Shown here: positions 44,630 to 53,528 of the stretch, piece after piece
Layout: every line of letters begins with the position of its first letter
How positions within the stretch are numbered: position 1 is the stretch's first letter
Assembly: GCF_001921215.1 (NCBI RefSeq)
Contig: NZ_MSIF01000001.1
Location: 868,001-932,000 of the forward strand
Source of the DNA: Actinophytocola xinjiangensis
GTDB lineage: Bacteria; Actinomycetota; Actinomycetes; Mycobacteriales; Pseudonocardiaceae
Length of the DNA: 64,000 bases
Reading direction: 5' to 3'
The notes under the pieces: model-generated
What the model was told of the DNA's origin: nothing
What the model saw: the letters and a program-made list of their open reading frames with translations, nothing else
Database searches by the model: none
Position numbers and translations under genes: made by a program

Positions 44630-44710
44630 TGAGTCGGACAAGCCGGACCGGCTGCCCCGCCGGCGCGACAACGCCCGACACGATCACGGTGCGCCGCGAC
44701 GCCGGTGGGC

Positions 44711-45355
44711 TCAGCCGACGCGGAAGGAGCCGATCACGTCGAGTCCGCTGAGGACACCGATCACCGTCAACGTCAGGCAGGCCGCCACGGCGGACAGGAT
44801 CCACGGGCGACGGCGGCGCGCCGTGACGAACACGAGGCCGAGCGCTGCCCAGAGCAGACCCTCGGCCAGGAACCACGGCTCGTTCAGCAACAGGTCCTGA
44901 AGATCGGCGACCTGACGGTCGTAGGACCGCCACACGTCCGCCGGGAGCACCGTCGGATGTACGCCGGTCAGGCTGAGCACCCGCAGCGTGCCGTTGACCA
45001 GCGCGTGCATGCAGCAGCCGACGGCCACCAACCAGCCGAGTACCGGCAGCGCGCGGCGCAGGGCGGGCACGCGCACCGCGACCGGCGGCAGCACAGCGGC
45101 GACGAGGATGATCGCCGCGCCGACCGCGTTGATCGCCCGGAAGTCCTCATCGGACAGTGGCTCGCCGATCATGCCCACCGTGCCGCCGGCCGCGTAGTAC
45201 GCCCGGTAGCACGCGTAGGCGAACGCCCACAGCGCGAGTGCCCAGGCGATCCCGCGGCCGGCGTCCGGCCGCGGCTGAGCGTTCGCCGAGGCGGGTCCTT
45301 CTGACGTCGTGGGGCGACCACCGCGCGCGGTGTTGAGCGGATCGGTCAGACTCAT
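44711..45355 (-). CDS. DUF3995-like four-TM membrane protein
   Basis: A 214-residue integral membrane protein. After a charged N-terminus there are about four hydrophobic helices (near residues 35-55, 72-95, 105-130 and 185-208). GNGT-like loops and the conserved-looking HALVNGTLRVLSL and LNEPWFLAEGLLW segments resemble DUF3995 proteins. An ideal AAGGAG SD lies four bases before the ATG. It is divergent from the LacI-family gene and convergent with the DUF6351-like gene. Function is unknown. Confidence 0.78.
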   Translation of the reverse strand: MSLTDPLNTARGGRPTTSEGPASANAQPRPDAGRGIAWALALWAFAYACYRAYYAAGGTVGMIGEPLSDEDFRAINAVGAAIILVAAVLPPVAVRVPALRRALPVLGWLVAVGCCMHALVNGTLRVLSLTGVHPTVLPADVWRSYDRQVADLQDLLLNEPWFLAEGLLWAALGLVFVTARRRRPWILSAVAACLTLTVIGVLSGLDVIGSFRVG

Positions 45356-45533
45356 CGTTCTCCTTGATGTGGTCCCAGGGTCGACCCGACCGCCGACGCC
45401 ACACACGCAACCATCCCCGGCGACAGGGGAGCGCACGGCCGGGTGCCGGATGTGGTGCGGGACTCGTTCGAGCCCGGCTGATCGATCACCGTCGTGGTTG
45501 TAACGATCTGAAACAACGTGGTAGAGATGGGCG

Positions 45534-46538
45534 GTGCGGAAACGGGCGACGGTGCGTGAGGTGGCGGCGGCGACGGGGATGTCGATCGCCACGGTGTCAC
45601 GGGTGATCAACGGGCGGGGGAACGTCGCCGAGCACACTCGGGACGCGGTGCTGCGGGCGATCCGGGAGCTGGGGGTGCCCGCGCCGCGACCTCGCCGCGA
45701 GTCGGCCAGGCGGGGGTCGGTGTACGTGCGGTGTCCCTACCTGCTGACCGACTACTTCGGGTTGATCGTGTCGTCGGTGGTGGAGGCGCTGGCGCTGCAC
45801 GACGTCGAGGTCGTGTTGGACGCCGGGTCGGCGATGCAGAAGCGCCGGCCGTTGCCCGGGTTGGCCGGCCGGCCGGACATCTCGGGGGCGGTGCTGGTGT
45901 TGCCGCCGGAACCGGTGGAGGAGCTCGACGGGCTGCGGGCCGCGGGGTTTCCGCTGGTGGTGATCGATCCGCGGGTGCCGTTGCCGGACGACGTCGTGTC
46001 CGTGTCGGCGGCGCATTTCCTGGGAGCGCGCACGGTCATGTCACACCTGGTCGAGTGCGGCCATCGGCGGGTCGGTGTCATCGGCGGCCCGCCGGAGTGG
46101 CTGGCCAGCGGCCGGCGTCTGGCCGGGTTCGCCTCCGCGCTGGCCGACATCGGGGTGCTCCAGCCGCCTCGGCTCGTCGTGGAGGTCGACGAACCCACCG
46201 AGGAGAAGGGTCGTCTGGCCGCCGGCGAACTGCTGGACCTGTCGCAGCGGCCAACGGCCCTGGTGGCGTTCAACGACAAGATGGCGGTCGGCGCGCTCAA
46301 GGCCGCCGCCGCGCGGGGGCTGTCCGTGCCCGGTGACGTCTCGGTGGCCGGGTTCGACGACATCGACCTCAGCCGCGCCTGCGTGCCGGAGCTGACCACG
46401 GTGCGCCAGCCTCTGCGCGAGATGGGGCGGATGGGGGCGTCCCTGCTGGTGAGGCAGTTGGAGCGGCACGACCTGGAGGCGTCGCACGTCGAACTGGCCA
46501 CCGCGTTGGTGGTGCGGGGGTCGACCGGGCCCGCTTGA
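45534..46538 (+). CDS. LacI family transcriptional regulator
   Basis: A 334-residue repressor. The N-terminal HTH reads TVREVAAATGMSIATVSRVI followed by NGRGNV and the hinge helix region. The rest is a periplasmic-binding-like sugar-sensor domain with FNDKMAVGALKAAAARGL and VAGFDDIDLS. It starts at GTG with a TAGAGA element about six bases upstream, suggesting a very short or absent leader. The GH30 gene directly downstream has repeated CACTGTT elements in its promoter, so it is the likely target. Confidence 0.92.
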   Translation: MRKRATVREVAAATGMSIATVSRVINGRGNVAEHTRDAVLRAIRELGVPAPRPRRESARRGSVYVRCPYLLTDYFGLIVSSVVEALALHDVEVVLDAGSAMQKRRPLPGLAGRPDISGAVLVLPPEPVEELDGLRAAGFPLVVIDPRVPLPDDVVSVSAAHFLGARTVMSHLVECGHRRVGVIGGPPEWLASGRRLAGFASALADIGVLQPPRLVVEVDEPTEEKGRLAAGELLDLSQRPTALVAFNDKMAVGALKAAAARGLSVPGDVSVAGFDDIDLSRACVPELTTVRQPLREMGRMGASLLVRQLERHDLEASHVELATALVVRGSTGPA

Positions 46539-46561
46539 CAGCCGTCACGCATCGTGTTTCG

Positions 46562-46601
46562 GTGAAACGCACTGTTCCACTGTTGTTACACACTGTTTCA
46601 C
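46562..46601 (+). promoter_or_regulatory. Repeat-rich regulatory region upstream of the GH30 gene
   Basis: GTGAAAC (46562-46568) and GTTTCAC (46595-46601) form an inverted repeat enclosing three direct CACTGTT copies (46570, 46578, 46591). A related TGTAAC/TGAAACA pattern lies at about 45500-45516 before the LacI gene. These are candidate LacI-family operator sites. Confidence 0.45.
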
Positions 46602-46683
46602 GTGCGTCACGACGTCGTGAGAGGAGGTGACGGGCCCCTCCCTCGCACGTAGCTGCTCCCCACCCCTGCGCAAGGAGCGTCTC

Positions 46684-48510
46684 ATGCACGACACCAGGAC
46701 ACCGCGGTCCAGAGCGCTGGCCGCGGTCATCATCGGAGCGACGACCGCCGCCGGGCTGATGGTCATCCCCGCGACACCGGCGGTGGCGGCGCCGACCGTG
46801 AACGTCTGGCTCACCACCGGCGACCGCGCCAACTTGTTGCGCCAGCAAGGAAACGTCGAGTTCGGGTCCGGTGGCGGCAGCGGACCCGTGATCACCGTCA
46901 ACCCGAACGCCAGCTACCAGTCGATGGTCGGGTTCGGGGCGTCGTTCACCGACGCCGCCGCGTGGAACGTCGCCAACTCCCCGCGCCGCGACGAGATCAT
47001 GAACGCGCTGTTCAACCCCGGCAGCGGCGTCGGCCTGAGCTTCCTGCGGCAGCCGATCGGCTCCACGGACTTCTCCCGCAGCTTCTACACCTACAACGAC
47101 GGCACGCCCGACCCGAGCCTCTCGCGGTTCTCCGTCGCGCACGACGACGCCTACATCCTGCCACTCGTCAGACAGGCGAAACAGCTCAACCCACAGCTGT
47201 CGATCATGGCATCGCCCTGGAGCGCGCCGGCGTGGATGAAGAACAACAACAACCTCATCGGCGGCTCCCTGCGCGACGACCAGGTCGGGGTGTACGCCGA
47301 CTACCTGGTGAAGTTCGCCCAGGCGTACGGGGCGGCCGGCGCCCCGATCGACTACCTGAGCGTCCAGAACGAACCCAACTTCTCCCCACCCGGCTACCCC
47401 GGCATGCTGATGTCGGCCCAGCAGCAGGTGAACATCATCAACAACCTGGTGCCGAAACTACGTGCCGTCGGCCAGAACGCGCGACTGCTCGGCTACGACC
47501 ACAACTGGGACGACACGAACTACCCGCAGCAGGTCAACAACGGCGCCGGCGACAACGTCGTCGGCTCGGCCTGGCACTGCTACGGCGGGAACCCGAGTGG
47601 ACAGTCGGTGGTGCGCAACGCCCAGCCCAACAAGGAGATCTTCTTCACCGAGTGCTCCGGCACCGAGTCGGCCAACGACGCGGCCACGTTCCGCGACACG
47701 TTGCGCTGGCAGGGCATCAACCTCGCGATCGGCACCACCCGCAACTGGGCCAGGACCGTCACGACGTGGAACCTGGCGCTGGATGCCAACAACGGCCCGG
47801 TCATCGGGAGCTGCGGCAACTGCACCGGCGTGGTGACGACGAGCGGCGGCAACGTCACCTACAACGCCGAGTACTACGTTCTCGGGCACCTGAGCAAGTT
47901 CGTGCGGCCCGGCGCGGTGCGGATCGACTCGACCGGCTACGGCGAGGGCGGCATCCAGAACGTGGCCTTCCGCAACCCCGACGGCACCATCGTGCTGGTG
48001 GCGCTCAACAGCGGCGGCACCCAGAACTTCCAGGTGTCCTTCGGCGGCCAGACGTTCGGCTACACCCTGCCGGGCGGCTCGATGGCGACGTTCCGGTGGC
48101 CGGGCTCCGGCGGCGGCGAGCCGCCGGGACGCACCGGCCCGATCACCGGCCTCGGCGGCAAGTGCCTGGACGTCACCGACGGCTCCACCGCCAACGGCAA
48201 CCAGCCGCAGATGTGGACCTGCACGTCCGGCCCGAACCAGCAGTGGACCCTCGGCACCGACGGAACCGTCCGCGCGCTGGGCAAGTGCCTGGACGTGACC
48301 GGCAACGGCACCGCCAACGGCACGGCCGTGCAACTGTGGGACTGCTTCGCCGGCCCCAACCAACGATGGACGGCCACCAACGGGAGCCTGGTCAACGTCG
48401 GGAGCGGCACCTGCCTCGACGTCCGCGACGCCAACACGGCCAACGGCGCGAGACTCCAGATCTGGAGCTGCACCGGCGCGACCAACCAGCGTTGGACGGT
48501 ACCCGCCTGA
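46684..48510 (+). CDS. Secreted GH30 family glycoside hydrolase with ricin-type lectin domain
   Basis: A 608-residue exoenzyme. The signal peptide ends AVAAP. The GH30 barrel contains FGASFTDAAAWNV, the acid/base Glu230 in VQNEPNFSPP and the nucleophile Glu323 in FFTECSGTES, the arrangement of glucosylceramidase-like and endo-beta-1,6-glycanase enzymes. The C-terminal 130 residues form a CBM13 beta-trefoil with three QxW repeats (NQQWT, NQRWT, NQRWT). CAAGGAG precedes the ATG by eight bases. It probably degrades beta-1,6-linked glucan or galactan outside the cell and is probably regulated by the adjacent LacI protein. Confidence 0.93.
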   Translation: MHDTRTPRSRALAAVIIGATTAAGLMVIPATPAVAAPTVNVWLTTGDRANLLRQQGNVEFGSGGGSGPVITVNPNASYQSMVGFGASFTDAAAWNVANSPRRDEIMNALFNPGSGVGLSFLRQPIGSTDFSRSFYTYNDGTPDPSLSRFSVAHDDAYILPLVRQAKQLNPQLSIMASPWSAPAWMKNNNNLIGGSLRDDQVGVYADYLVKFAQAYGAAGAPIDYLSVQNEPNFSPPGYPGMLMSAQQQVNIINNLVPKLRAVGQNARLLGYDHNWDDTNYPQQVNNGAGDNVVGSAWHCYGGNPSGQSVVRNAQPNKEIFFTECSGTESANDAATFRDTLRWQGINLAIGTTRNWARTVTTWNLALDANNGPVIGSCGNCTGVVTTSGGNVTYNAEYYVLGHLSKFVRPGAVRIDSTGYGEGGIQNVAFRNPDGTIVLVALNSGGTQNFQVSFGGQTFGYTLPGGSMATFRWPGSGGGEPPGRTGPITGLGGKCLDVTDGSTANGNQPQMWTCTSGPNQQWTLGTDGTVRALGKCLDVTGNGTANGTAVQLWDCFAGPNQRWTATNGSLVNVGSGTCLDVRDANTANGARLQIWSCTGATNQRWTVPA

Positions 48511-48522
48511 CCACCTGACCAC

Positions 48523-48559
48523 GGCGGCTCCGACCTCGTTCGGCGAGGCCGGAGCCGCC
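48523..48559 (+). terminator. Intrinsic terminator hairpin after the GH30 gene
   Basis: GGCGGCTCCG-A-CCTCG pairs with CGAGG-C-CGGAGCCGCC around the loop TTCGG. The 15-bp stem with one internal mismatch sits 12 bases after the stop codon; no T-tract follows. Confidence 0.7.
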
Positions 48560-48603
48560 CGGCGAAACGTGCGGTTCCAGTGGTCTGGTTATGATCCTTT
48601 TCG

Positions 48604-49794
48604 ATGTCGGTCACCGAGTCCCCAGCCGCGCCATCGCGGTCCGCCCGGCGTGCCCGGGTCGCGGTCGCCGTGGTGTTTCTCACCAACGGGGCGTTGTTCG
48701 CCAACGTGGTCCCGCGTTACCCGCAGCTCAAGGTGGAGCTGGCGATGTCCAACACCGTGCTCGGCGCGGTGGTCGCCGCGATGCCGCTCGGCGCGCTGAC
48801 CGGCGGCCTGCTGGCGCCGGCGGCGATCCGGCGGTTCCGGTCCTCGCGGGTGTCGACACTGGGCATCGTCGTGTTCGCCGCGCTGACGATGCTGGTGGCG
48901 GTCGCGCCGACCTGGTTCGCCCTCGCCGCGGTGATGTTCGTGCTCGGCGGGCTCGACGCGGTGATCGACGTGGCGCAGAACGCGCACGGGCTGCGGGTGC
49001 AGCGGGTCTACGGCCGGTCGATCGTGAACGCGTTCCACGGCCTGTGGAGCGTTGGCGCGGTGCTCGGCGGGCTGATGGGCTCGGCCGCCGCCGGGCTGCG
49101 GCTGCCGCTGCCCGTGCACCTTGGCTGTTCGGCGCTGCTGTTCGGCGCGGTCGCCCTGGTCGCGCTGCGGTTCATGCTGCCGGGTCCTGAGGACGCCGAG
49201 CGGCCGACGCGGCCGGGCACGGTGACGTCCCGGTCGGTGCGCGGGGCGGCGGTGCGGATGCTCGCCGTACTGAGCGTGCTCGCGATCTGTGGCGCCGTCG
49301 TGGAGGACGCGGGTGCGTCATGGGGGGCGCTGTTCCTCACCGACCTGAACGCGTCCGCGGCCACCGCCGGGCTCGCGTTCGTCTGCCTGCAGACGGCGAT
49401 GACCGTCGGCAGGCTGACCGGCGACCGGGTGATCGACCGCTGGGGGCAACGCGCCGTCGTCCAGGTGGGCGGTGTGTTGACCGCGGTCGGTATGGGGGTG
49501 GCGCTGGCGTTCCCGTCGGTCGGCACCGTGCTGGCGGGGTTCGCGCTGGCCGGTCTCGGCGTGGCGACGCTCATCCCGGTCGCCATGCATGCCGCCGACG
49601 AGCTGCCGGGCCTGCCGGCCGGTCTCGGGTTGACGGTGGTGAGCTGGCTGCTGCGCGTCGGCTCTCTGGTGTCGCCGCCGCTGGTCGGGGTGGTCGCCGA
49701 CCTGGCGAGCCTGCGGGTCGGCCTGGTGGGTGTCGTGCTGGCCGGGCTGGTCACCGTCGGTCTCGGCTCCGTACTGGCCCGGTCGAAGTCCTAG
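48604..49794 (+). CDS. MFS transporter
   Basis: A 396-residue permease with about twelve transmembrane helices. The A-motif-like loop between helices 2 and 3 reads GALTGGLLAPAAIRRF, and the repeat after the central loop shows TVGRLTGDRVIDRWGQR. It resembles the sugar/drug MFS branch that includes FucP- or YbjJ-like proteins. It stands alone between two hairpin terminators. Substrate is unknown; proximity to the GH30 and LacI genes makes an oligosaccharide or its waste product possible. Confidence 0.88.
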   Translation: MSVTESPAAPSRSARRARVAVAVVFLTNGALFANVVPRYPQLKVELAMSNTVLGAVVAAMPLGALTGGLLAPAAIRRFRSSRVSTLGIVVFAALTMLVAVAPTWFALAAVMFVLGGLDAVIDVAQNAHGLRVQRVYGRSIVNAFHGLWSVGAVLGGLMGSAAAGLRLPLPVHLGCSALLFGAVALVALRFMLPGPEDAERPTRPGTVTSRSVRGAAVRMLAVLSVLAICGAVVEDAGASWGALFLTDLNASAATAGLAFVCLQTAMTVGRLTGDRVIDRWGQRAVVQVGGVLTAVGMGVALAFPSVGTVLAGFALAGLGVATLIPVAMHAADELPGLPAGLGLTVVSWLLRVGSLVSPPLVGVVADLASLRVGLVGVVLAGLVTVGLGSVLARSKS

Positions 49795-49814
49795 GCCCGG
49801 GTCCCGGTCAGGAA

Positions 49815-49845
49815 CCGGTCGGTCCGCCGCGCGCGGACCGACCGG
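49815..49845. terminator. Bidirectional hairpin terminator
   Basis: CCGGTCGGTCCG, a seven-base loop and CGGACCGACCGG form a perfect 12-bp stem between the MFS gene and the convergent small secreted protein gene. Confidence 0.7.
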
Positions 49846-49865
49846 CCCCAGAGGCGGGACCTTTC

Positions 49866-50441
49866 TCAGCAGCTCAGGAACGGGTCCGGGGGAGTGGACT
49901 CGAACCAGGCCCAGTCGGTCAGCGGGCTCCCCGCGTAGAAGGTCACCTCGATGTAGACCTGCCCGTACCAGTAGGCCGGGAAGCAGGGGGCGAGGGTGTG
50001 GGGGAGCCCCTGCATCACGAGGGTCGAGCTGTCCCCGCCCCTGAGCTGGATGTACTCGTCCTTCGCGGCCAGCGTCCAGGTGTCGGTCTCGCTGAACCGG
50101 TAGAAGAGGTAGATGTGCGCGGTCCCCGACGCCCAGCGGCCGTTGCACTGCATGGTGAAACCGAAGTTGACCGTCGGTTTCACGCTCCACGTCGGCTTCC
50201 AGCCGCCGACACCGCACACGACCTGGTCGTCGGGCACGTTGTTCACCCCGATGGCTGACGAGCTCGGCCCGCTCGCGCCGAGCCGGTTGGCCTGAAGTCC
50301 TGTCTGCGTCATCGACAGTGCCGCGACGTTGTTCGCGGTGAGGTCGGTGGTGGTCGCGCCCGCCGATGGCGTCACGACGACCGACGCGGCCGCGACCACG
50401 AAGGCGAGCAGGGTTCTGACGACGAGCCGTCTCCGTCTCAT
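49866..50441 (-). CDS. Small secreted protein, unknown family
   Basis: A 191-residue protein with a strong signal peptide (MRRRRLVVRTLLAFVVAAAS ... AGATT). The mature part is short, aromatic-rich and predicted beta, with four cysteines (VVCG, MQCN, APCF and a terminal LSC) that could make two disulfides. No conserved motif was recognised. An extended GGAGGAAAGG stretch precedes the ATG. It is divergent from the AfsR-like regulator gene, which may control it. Confidence 0.75.
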   Translation of the reverse strand: MRRRRLVVRTLLAFVVAAASVVVTPSAGATTTDLTANNVAALSMTQTGLQANRLGASGPSSSAIGVNNVPDDQVVCGVGGWKPTWSVKPTVNFGFTMQCNGRWASGTAHIYLFYRFSETDTWTLAAKDEYIQLRGGDSSTLVMQGLPHTLAPCFPAYWYGQVYIEVTFYAGSPLTDWAWFESTPPDPFLSC

Positions 50442-50688
50442 GGAAATCCTTTCCTCCGTCGACTTCTCCGGCGGGCTCGCGACCCGGGCACGGCACGCCG
50501 GCGGCCCTCGGAGCCGGTGGCGGCGATGCTCGCCGCGTCGTGTCCGCTTCGCCGCAAGGGACAGCGTGGCCGCCGGCGTCCTCCCGGCCACACCACGTTC
50601 TGCGAATCCGCTGTTCAGCGGTAGCAGGCGACCGCGCGGCGGGCATAAACAGAACTTCTCCCCCTGGCGACTGAGGGCGGTCGGTGCG

Positions 50689-52743
50689 ATGACGGTGGAG
50701 CTGCGGGTGTTGGGGCAGGTCGAGGTCCTCGTCGGGGGGAGGCCGGTGGGGCTCGGCCACGCCCGGCAGCGGTGCGTCCTGGCGGCACTGCTGCTCGACG
50801 CCAACCAGGTCGTCGTCACCGACCGGGTGGTGGATCGGGTGTGGGGCGAGAGTTCCCCCCGGCGGGCCAGGCAGCTGGTCAGCAACTACCTCTCCCGCCT
50901 ACGACACCTGCTCGCCACCACCGGCGGCGAGGCGGTGATCCAGCGGCGCAACGGCGGCTACGTCCTGCTCGTCGACCCCGATCGGGTGGACGTGCACCGC
51001 TTCCGCGAGCTGGTCACCCGAAGCCGCACCGAGACCGACCAGACGTCCGCGCTGGAACTGCTGGAGCGGGCGGCGGCGCAGTGGCGGGGCGAGGCGCTGT
51101 CCGGGCTGGACACGCCGTGGACCACCACGGTGCGGGAAGGCCTGGCACGGGAGCGGTTCGCCGCCGACACCCACCGCCTCGACCTGGCCCTGCGACTCGG
51201 CCGGCACGCGGCGTCGCTGCCCGAACTGAGCGACCGGGCCGCCGCGCACCCGCTGGACGAACACGTCGCCGCCCAACTCATGTCCGCCCTCTACCGCAGC
51301 GGTCGCCAGGCCGACGCCCTCGACCACTACCGGCGACTGCGCGCCCGGCTGGCCAGCGAGCTGGGTACCGAGGCGGGCGCGGACCTGCGCCGGCTCCACC
51401 AGCAGATCCTCACCAGCGACCCGGCCCTCACCACGCCAGAACGCCCGGTCCTGGCCGCCCGCGTCCGGGTACCCCGCCAACTGCCCGCCCGGCCACGGCT
51501 GTTCACCGGCCGGTCTCCGGAACTGGCGCGGCTCACCGTTGACCTGCACGAGCAACCGGATCCGGGTGGCACGATGCCGATCTCGGTGATCGACGGCACC
51601 GGCGGCGTCGGCAAGACCTGGCTGGCCCTGCACTGGGCGCATCAGCACCTCGACCGCTTTCCCGACGGCCAGCTGTACGTGAATCTCCGCGGCTTCGACC
51701 CCGCCGGTGAGCCCGTCGCACCGGAGGCGGCGATGCGCGGATTCCTCGACGCCCTCGGCGTCGCACCCGCCGCCGTGCCGACGGACCCGGGGGCGCGGCT
51801 CGGGCTGTACCGAAGTCTGCTCGCCGACCGGCGCCTGCTCGTCGTGCTGGACAACGCCCGTGACACCGCACAGGTCACGTCGCTGCTTCCCGGCAGCCCG
51901 ACCTGCGCGGTGCTGGTCACCAGCCGCCACCGCCTCGACGGCCTGGCCACCGCGCACGGCGCCCGATCGCTCGAACTCGGCACCCTGACCGACGGCGAGG
52001 CGCGGCAACTGCTGGCCCGGCACCTCGACCACGATCGGATCAGCGCGGAACCCGACGCCGTCACGGAGTTGCTCACCCACTGCGCCGGACTACCGCTGGC
52101 GATCAGCATCGTGGCCGCCCGCGCCGGCCGTCACCCCCGGTTCCCGCTCGCGGCGCTGGCCGGGGAGCTGCGTGACCGGAACCGCCGACTGGACGCCCTG
52201 GACACCGGCGACGCCCCCGCCAACCTCCGGATCGTGCTGTCCTGGTCCCACCACGCGATGTCGCCGGCCGCGACAGTCGCGTTCGGACTCTTGGGACTGT
52301 GGCCAGGGACGGACATCAGCCTGCCGGCGGCGGCAAGCCTGCTCGCGCTGCCCGTCGCCGACGCCGGCCGCGTGCTGCGGGAGCTCGAACACGGACACCT
52401 CGTGCGTCAGCACACGCCGGGCCGCTACCGCATGCACGACCTGGTCCGGCTCTACGCCGCCGACCGCGCCCACCACGACCACCCGGAGACAGGCCGCACC
52501 GAGGCCCTGCGCCGGGTGGTCGACTTCTACGTCCACACGGCGTTCGCGGGTGACCGGCTCCTACAACCGCTGCTCCCGCCGATCGAACTGGGTGAACCGG
52601 CCGGCGGCTGCCACCCCTGCCCGTTGCGCGACCAGCGCGCCGCCCTGACCTTACCGCCGAACATCCCAACCTCCTGGCCGCCCAACGGCTTGCCGCCGCG
52701 CAGGGCTGGGGCGATTCGGTCCACGACCTGGCCTGGATCCTGA
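50689..52743 (+). CDS. AfsR-type SARP regulator, N-terminal part (frameshifted)
   Basis: The open frame encodes 684 residues: an OmpR-like DNA-binding domain (ELRVLGQVEVLVGGRPV, about 1-95), a bacterial transcriptional activation (BTA) domain (to about 250), then an NB-ARC module with Walker A DGTGGVGKTWLA (about 302-313), Walker B LLVVLDNA and the GLPLAI motif. After about residue 654 the sequence turns to a Pro-rich run that does not fit the family, and it stops at 52743. The expected continuation (TAEHPNLLAAQ) is present in another frame from 52653. Full-length it would be about 935 residues, a pathway activator of secondary metabolism, possibly of the downstream type III PKS cluster. Confidence 0.85.
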   Translation: MTVELRVLGQVEVLVGGRPVGLGHARQRCVLAALLLDANQVVVTDRVVDRVWGESSPRRARQLVSNYLSRLRHLLATTGGEAVIQRRNGGYVLLVDPDRVDVHRFRELVTRSRTETDQTSALELLERAAAQWRGEALSGLDTPWTTTVREGLARERFAADTHRLDLALRLGRHAASLPELSDRAAAHPLDEHVAAQLMSALYRSGRQADALDHYRRLRARLASELGTEAGADLRRLHQQILTSDPALTTPERPVLAARVRVPRQLPARPRLFTGRSPELARLTVDLHEQPDPGGTMPISVIDGTGGVGKTWLALHWAHQHLDRFPDGQLYVNLRGFDPAGEPVAPEAAMRGFLDALGVAPAAVPTDPGARLGLYRSLLADRRLLVVLDNARDTAQVTSLLPGSPTCAVLVTSRHRLDGLATAHGARSLELGTLTDGEARQLLARHLDHDRISAEPDAVTELLTHCAGLPLAISIVAARAGRHPRFPLAALAGELRDRNRRLDALDTGDAPANLRIVLSWSHHAMSPAATVAFGLLGLWPGTDISLPAAASLLALPVADAGRVLRELEHGHLVRQHTPGRYRMHDLVRLYAADRAHHDHPETGRTEALRRVVDFYVHTAFAGDRLLQPLLPPIELGEPAGGCHPCPLRDQRAALTLPPNIPTSWPPNGLPPRRAGAIRSTTWPGS

Positions 52744-53498
52744 CCACGTTCCTCTACCGGGAGGGCCGCTTCGACTCCGCCCTGGCCGTCTGGCAGGCCG
52801 GGCATGCCGCCGTCCGGGAACGGAACGACGCGGCGGGCGAGGCCGGCGCCCACCAACTGCTCGGCGCGATCTTCGCCGAGCTGGGCAGGCCGGCCGAGGC
52901 CCTGCGCCACCTGACCAAGGCCGAGGAGGCCGGCGACCTGCCCGCCCAGGCCTACACGCACCACACGCTGGGGTGGTTCTGGTCCCTGCAGGGCGACCCG
53001 AGGCGTGCGCTGGACCACGCCGGCCGGGCCCGTCACCTCTACCGCACCCTCGGCCTGCCCGCGGGGGAGACCCGCCAACTCACCGTCACCGGCTGGTACC
53101 ACGTCCAGCTGGGCGACCACGAGCGGGCCCGCACCACGCTGTATGCCGCGCTGGCCACGGCACGCCATCACCGGTACCGCGAGGACGAGGCCCTGGCACT
53201 GGGCATCCTCGGCTACATCGCTCTCCACACGGGTCACCACGCCGCCGCTGTCGACCGGTACCGGCAGTCCCACACCCTGCTGCACGAAGCCGGCAGCACC
53301 TACTTCGAAGCCAACGCCCTGGACCAACTCGGCCAGGCCCATGCCGCGCTCGACGAACCAGGGCACGCTGTTCGGGCGTGGGAGCAGGCCCTGGAGCTGT
53401 ACCGGACCCAGGGCCGCACCGCCGCCGCCGACCGCGTTCGGCACCAGCTCGCCGCCCTCGGCCCGCCCTCCAGACCGCTCGCGACCCCGACCGGGTAG
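52653..53498 (+). pseudogene. Displaced TPR tail of the AfsR-type regulator
   Basis: Beginning TAEHPNLLAAQRLAAAQ, this 281-codon frame encodes the expected C-terminal half of the regulator: the post-NB-ARC helical segment and several TPR-like repeats (EGRFDSALAVWQAGHAAV, LGRPAEALRHLTKAEEAG, QLGDHERARTTLYAAL). The frame contains no ATG or GTG start and no SD, so it can only be read as an extension of the upstream coding region. The loss of a few bases near 52648-52653 (ACC-TT-ACC) is the simplest cause. A sequencing error, a recent mutation or programmed frameshifting remain possible. Confidence 0.75.
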
Positions 53499-53528
53499 CG
53501 GACGTGGCCCAGGTGCGGACAACGACGG

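Noticed and set aside
44641-44653. Palindrome AGCCGGACCGGCT between convergent genes, as a terminator
   Set aside because: Only about four pairs remain once a workable loop is allowed; too weak compared with the other hairpins in the window.
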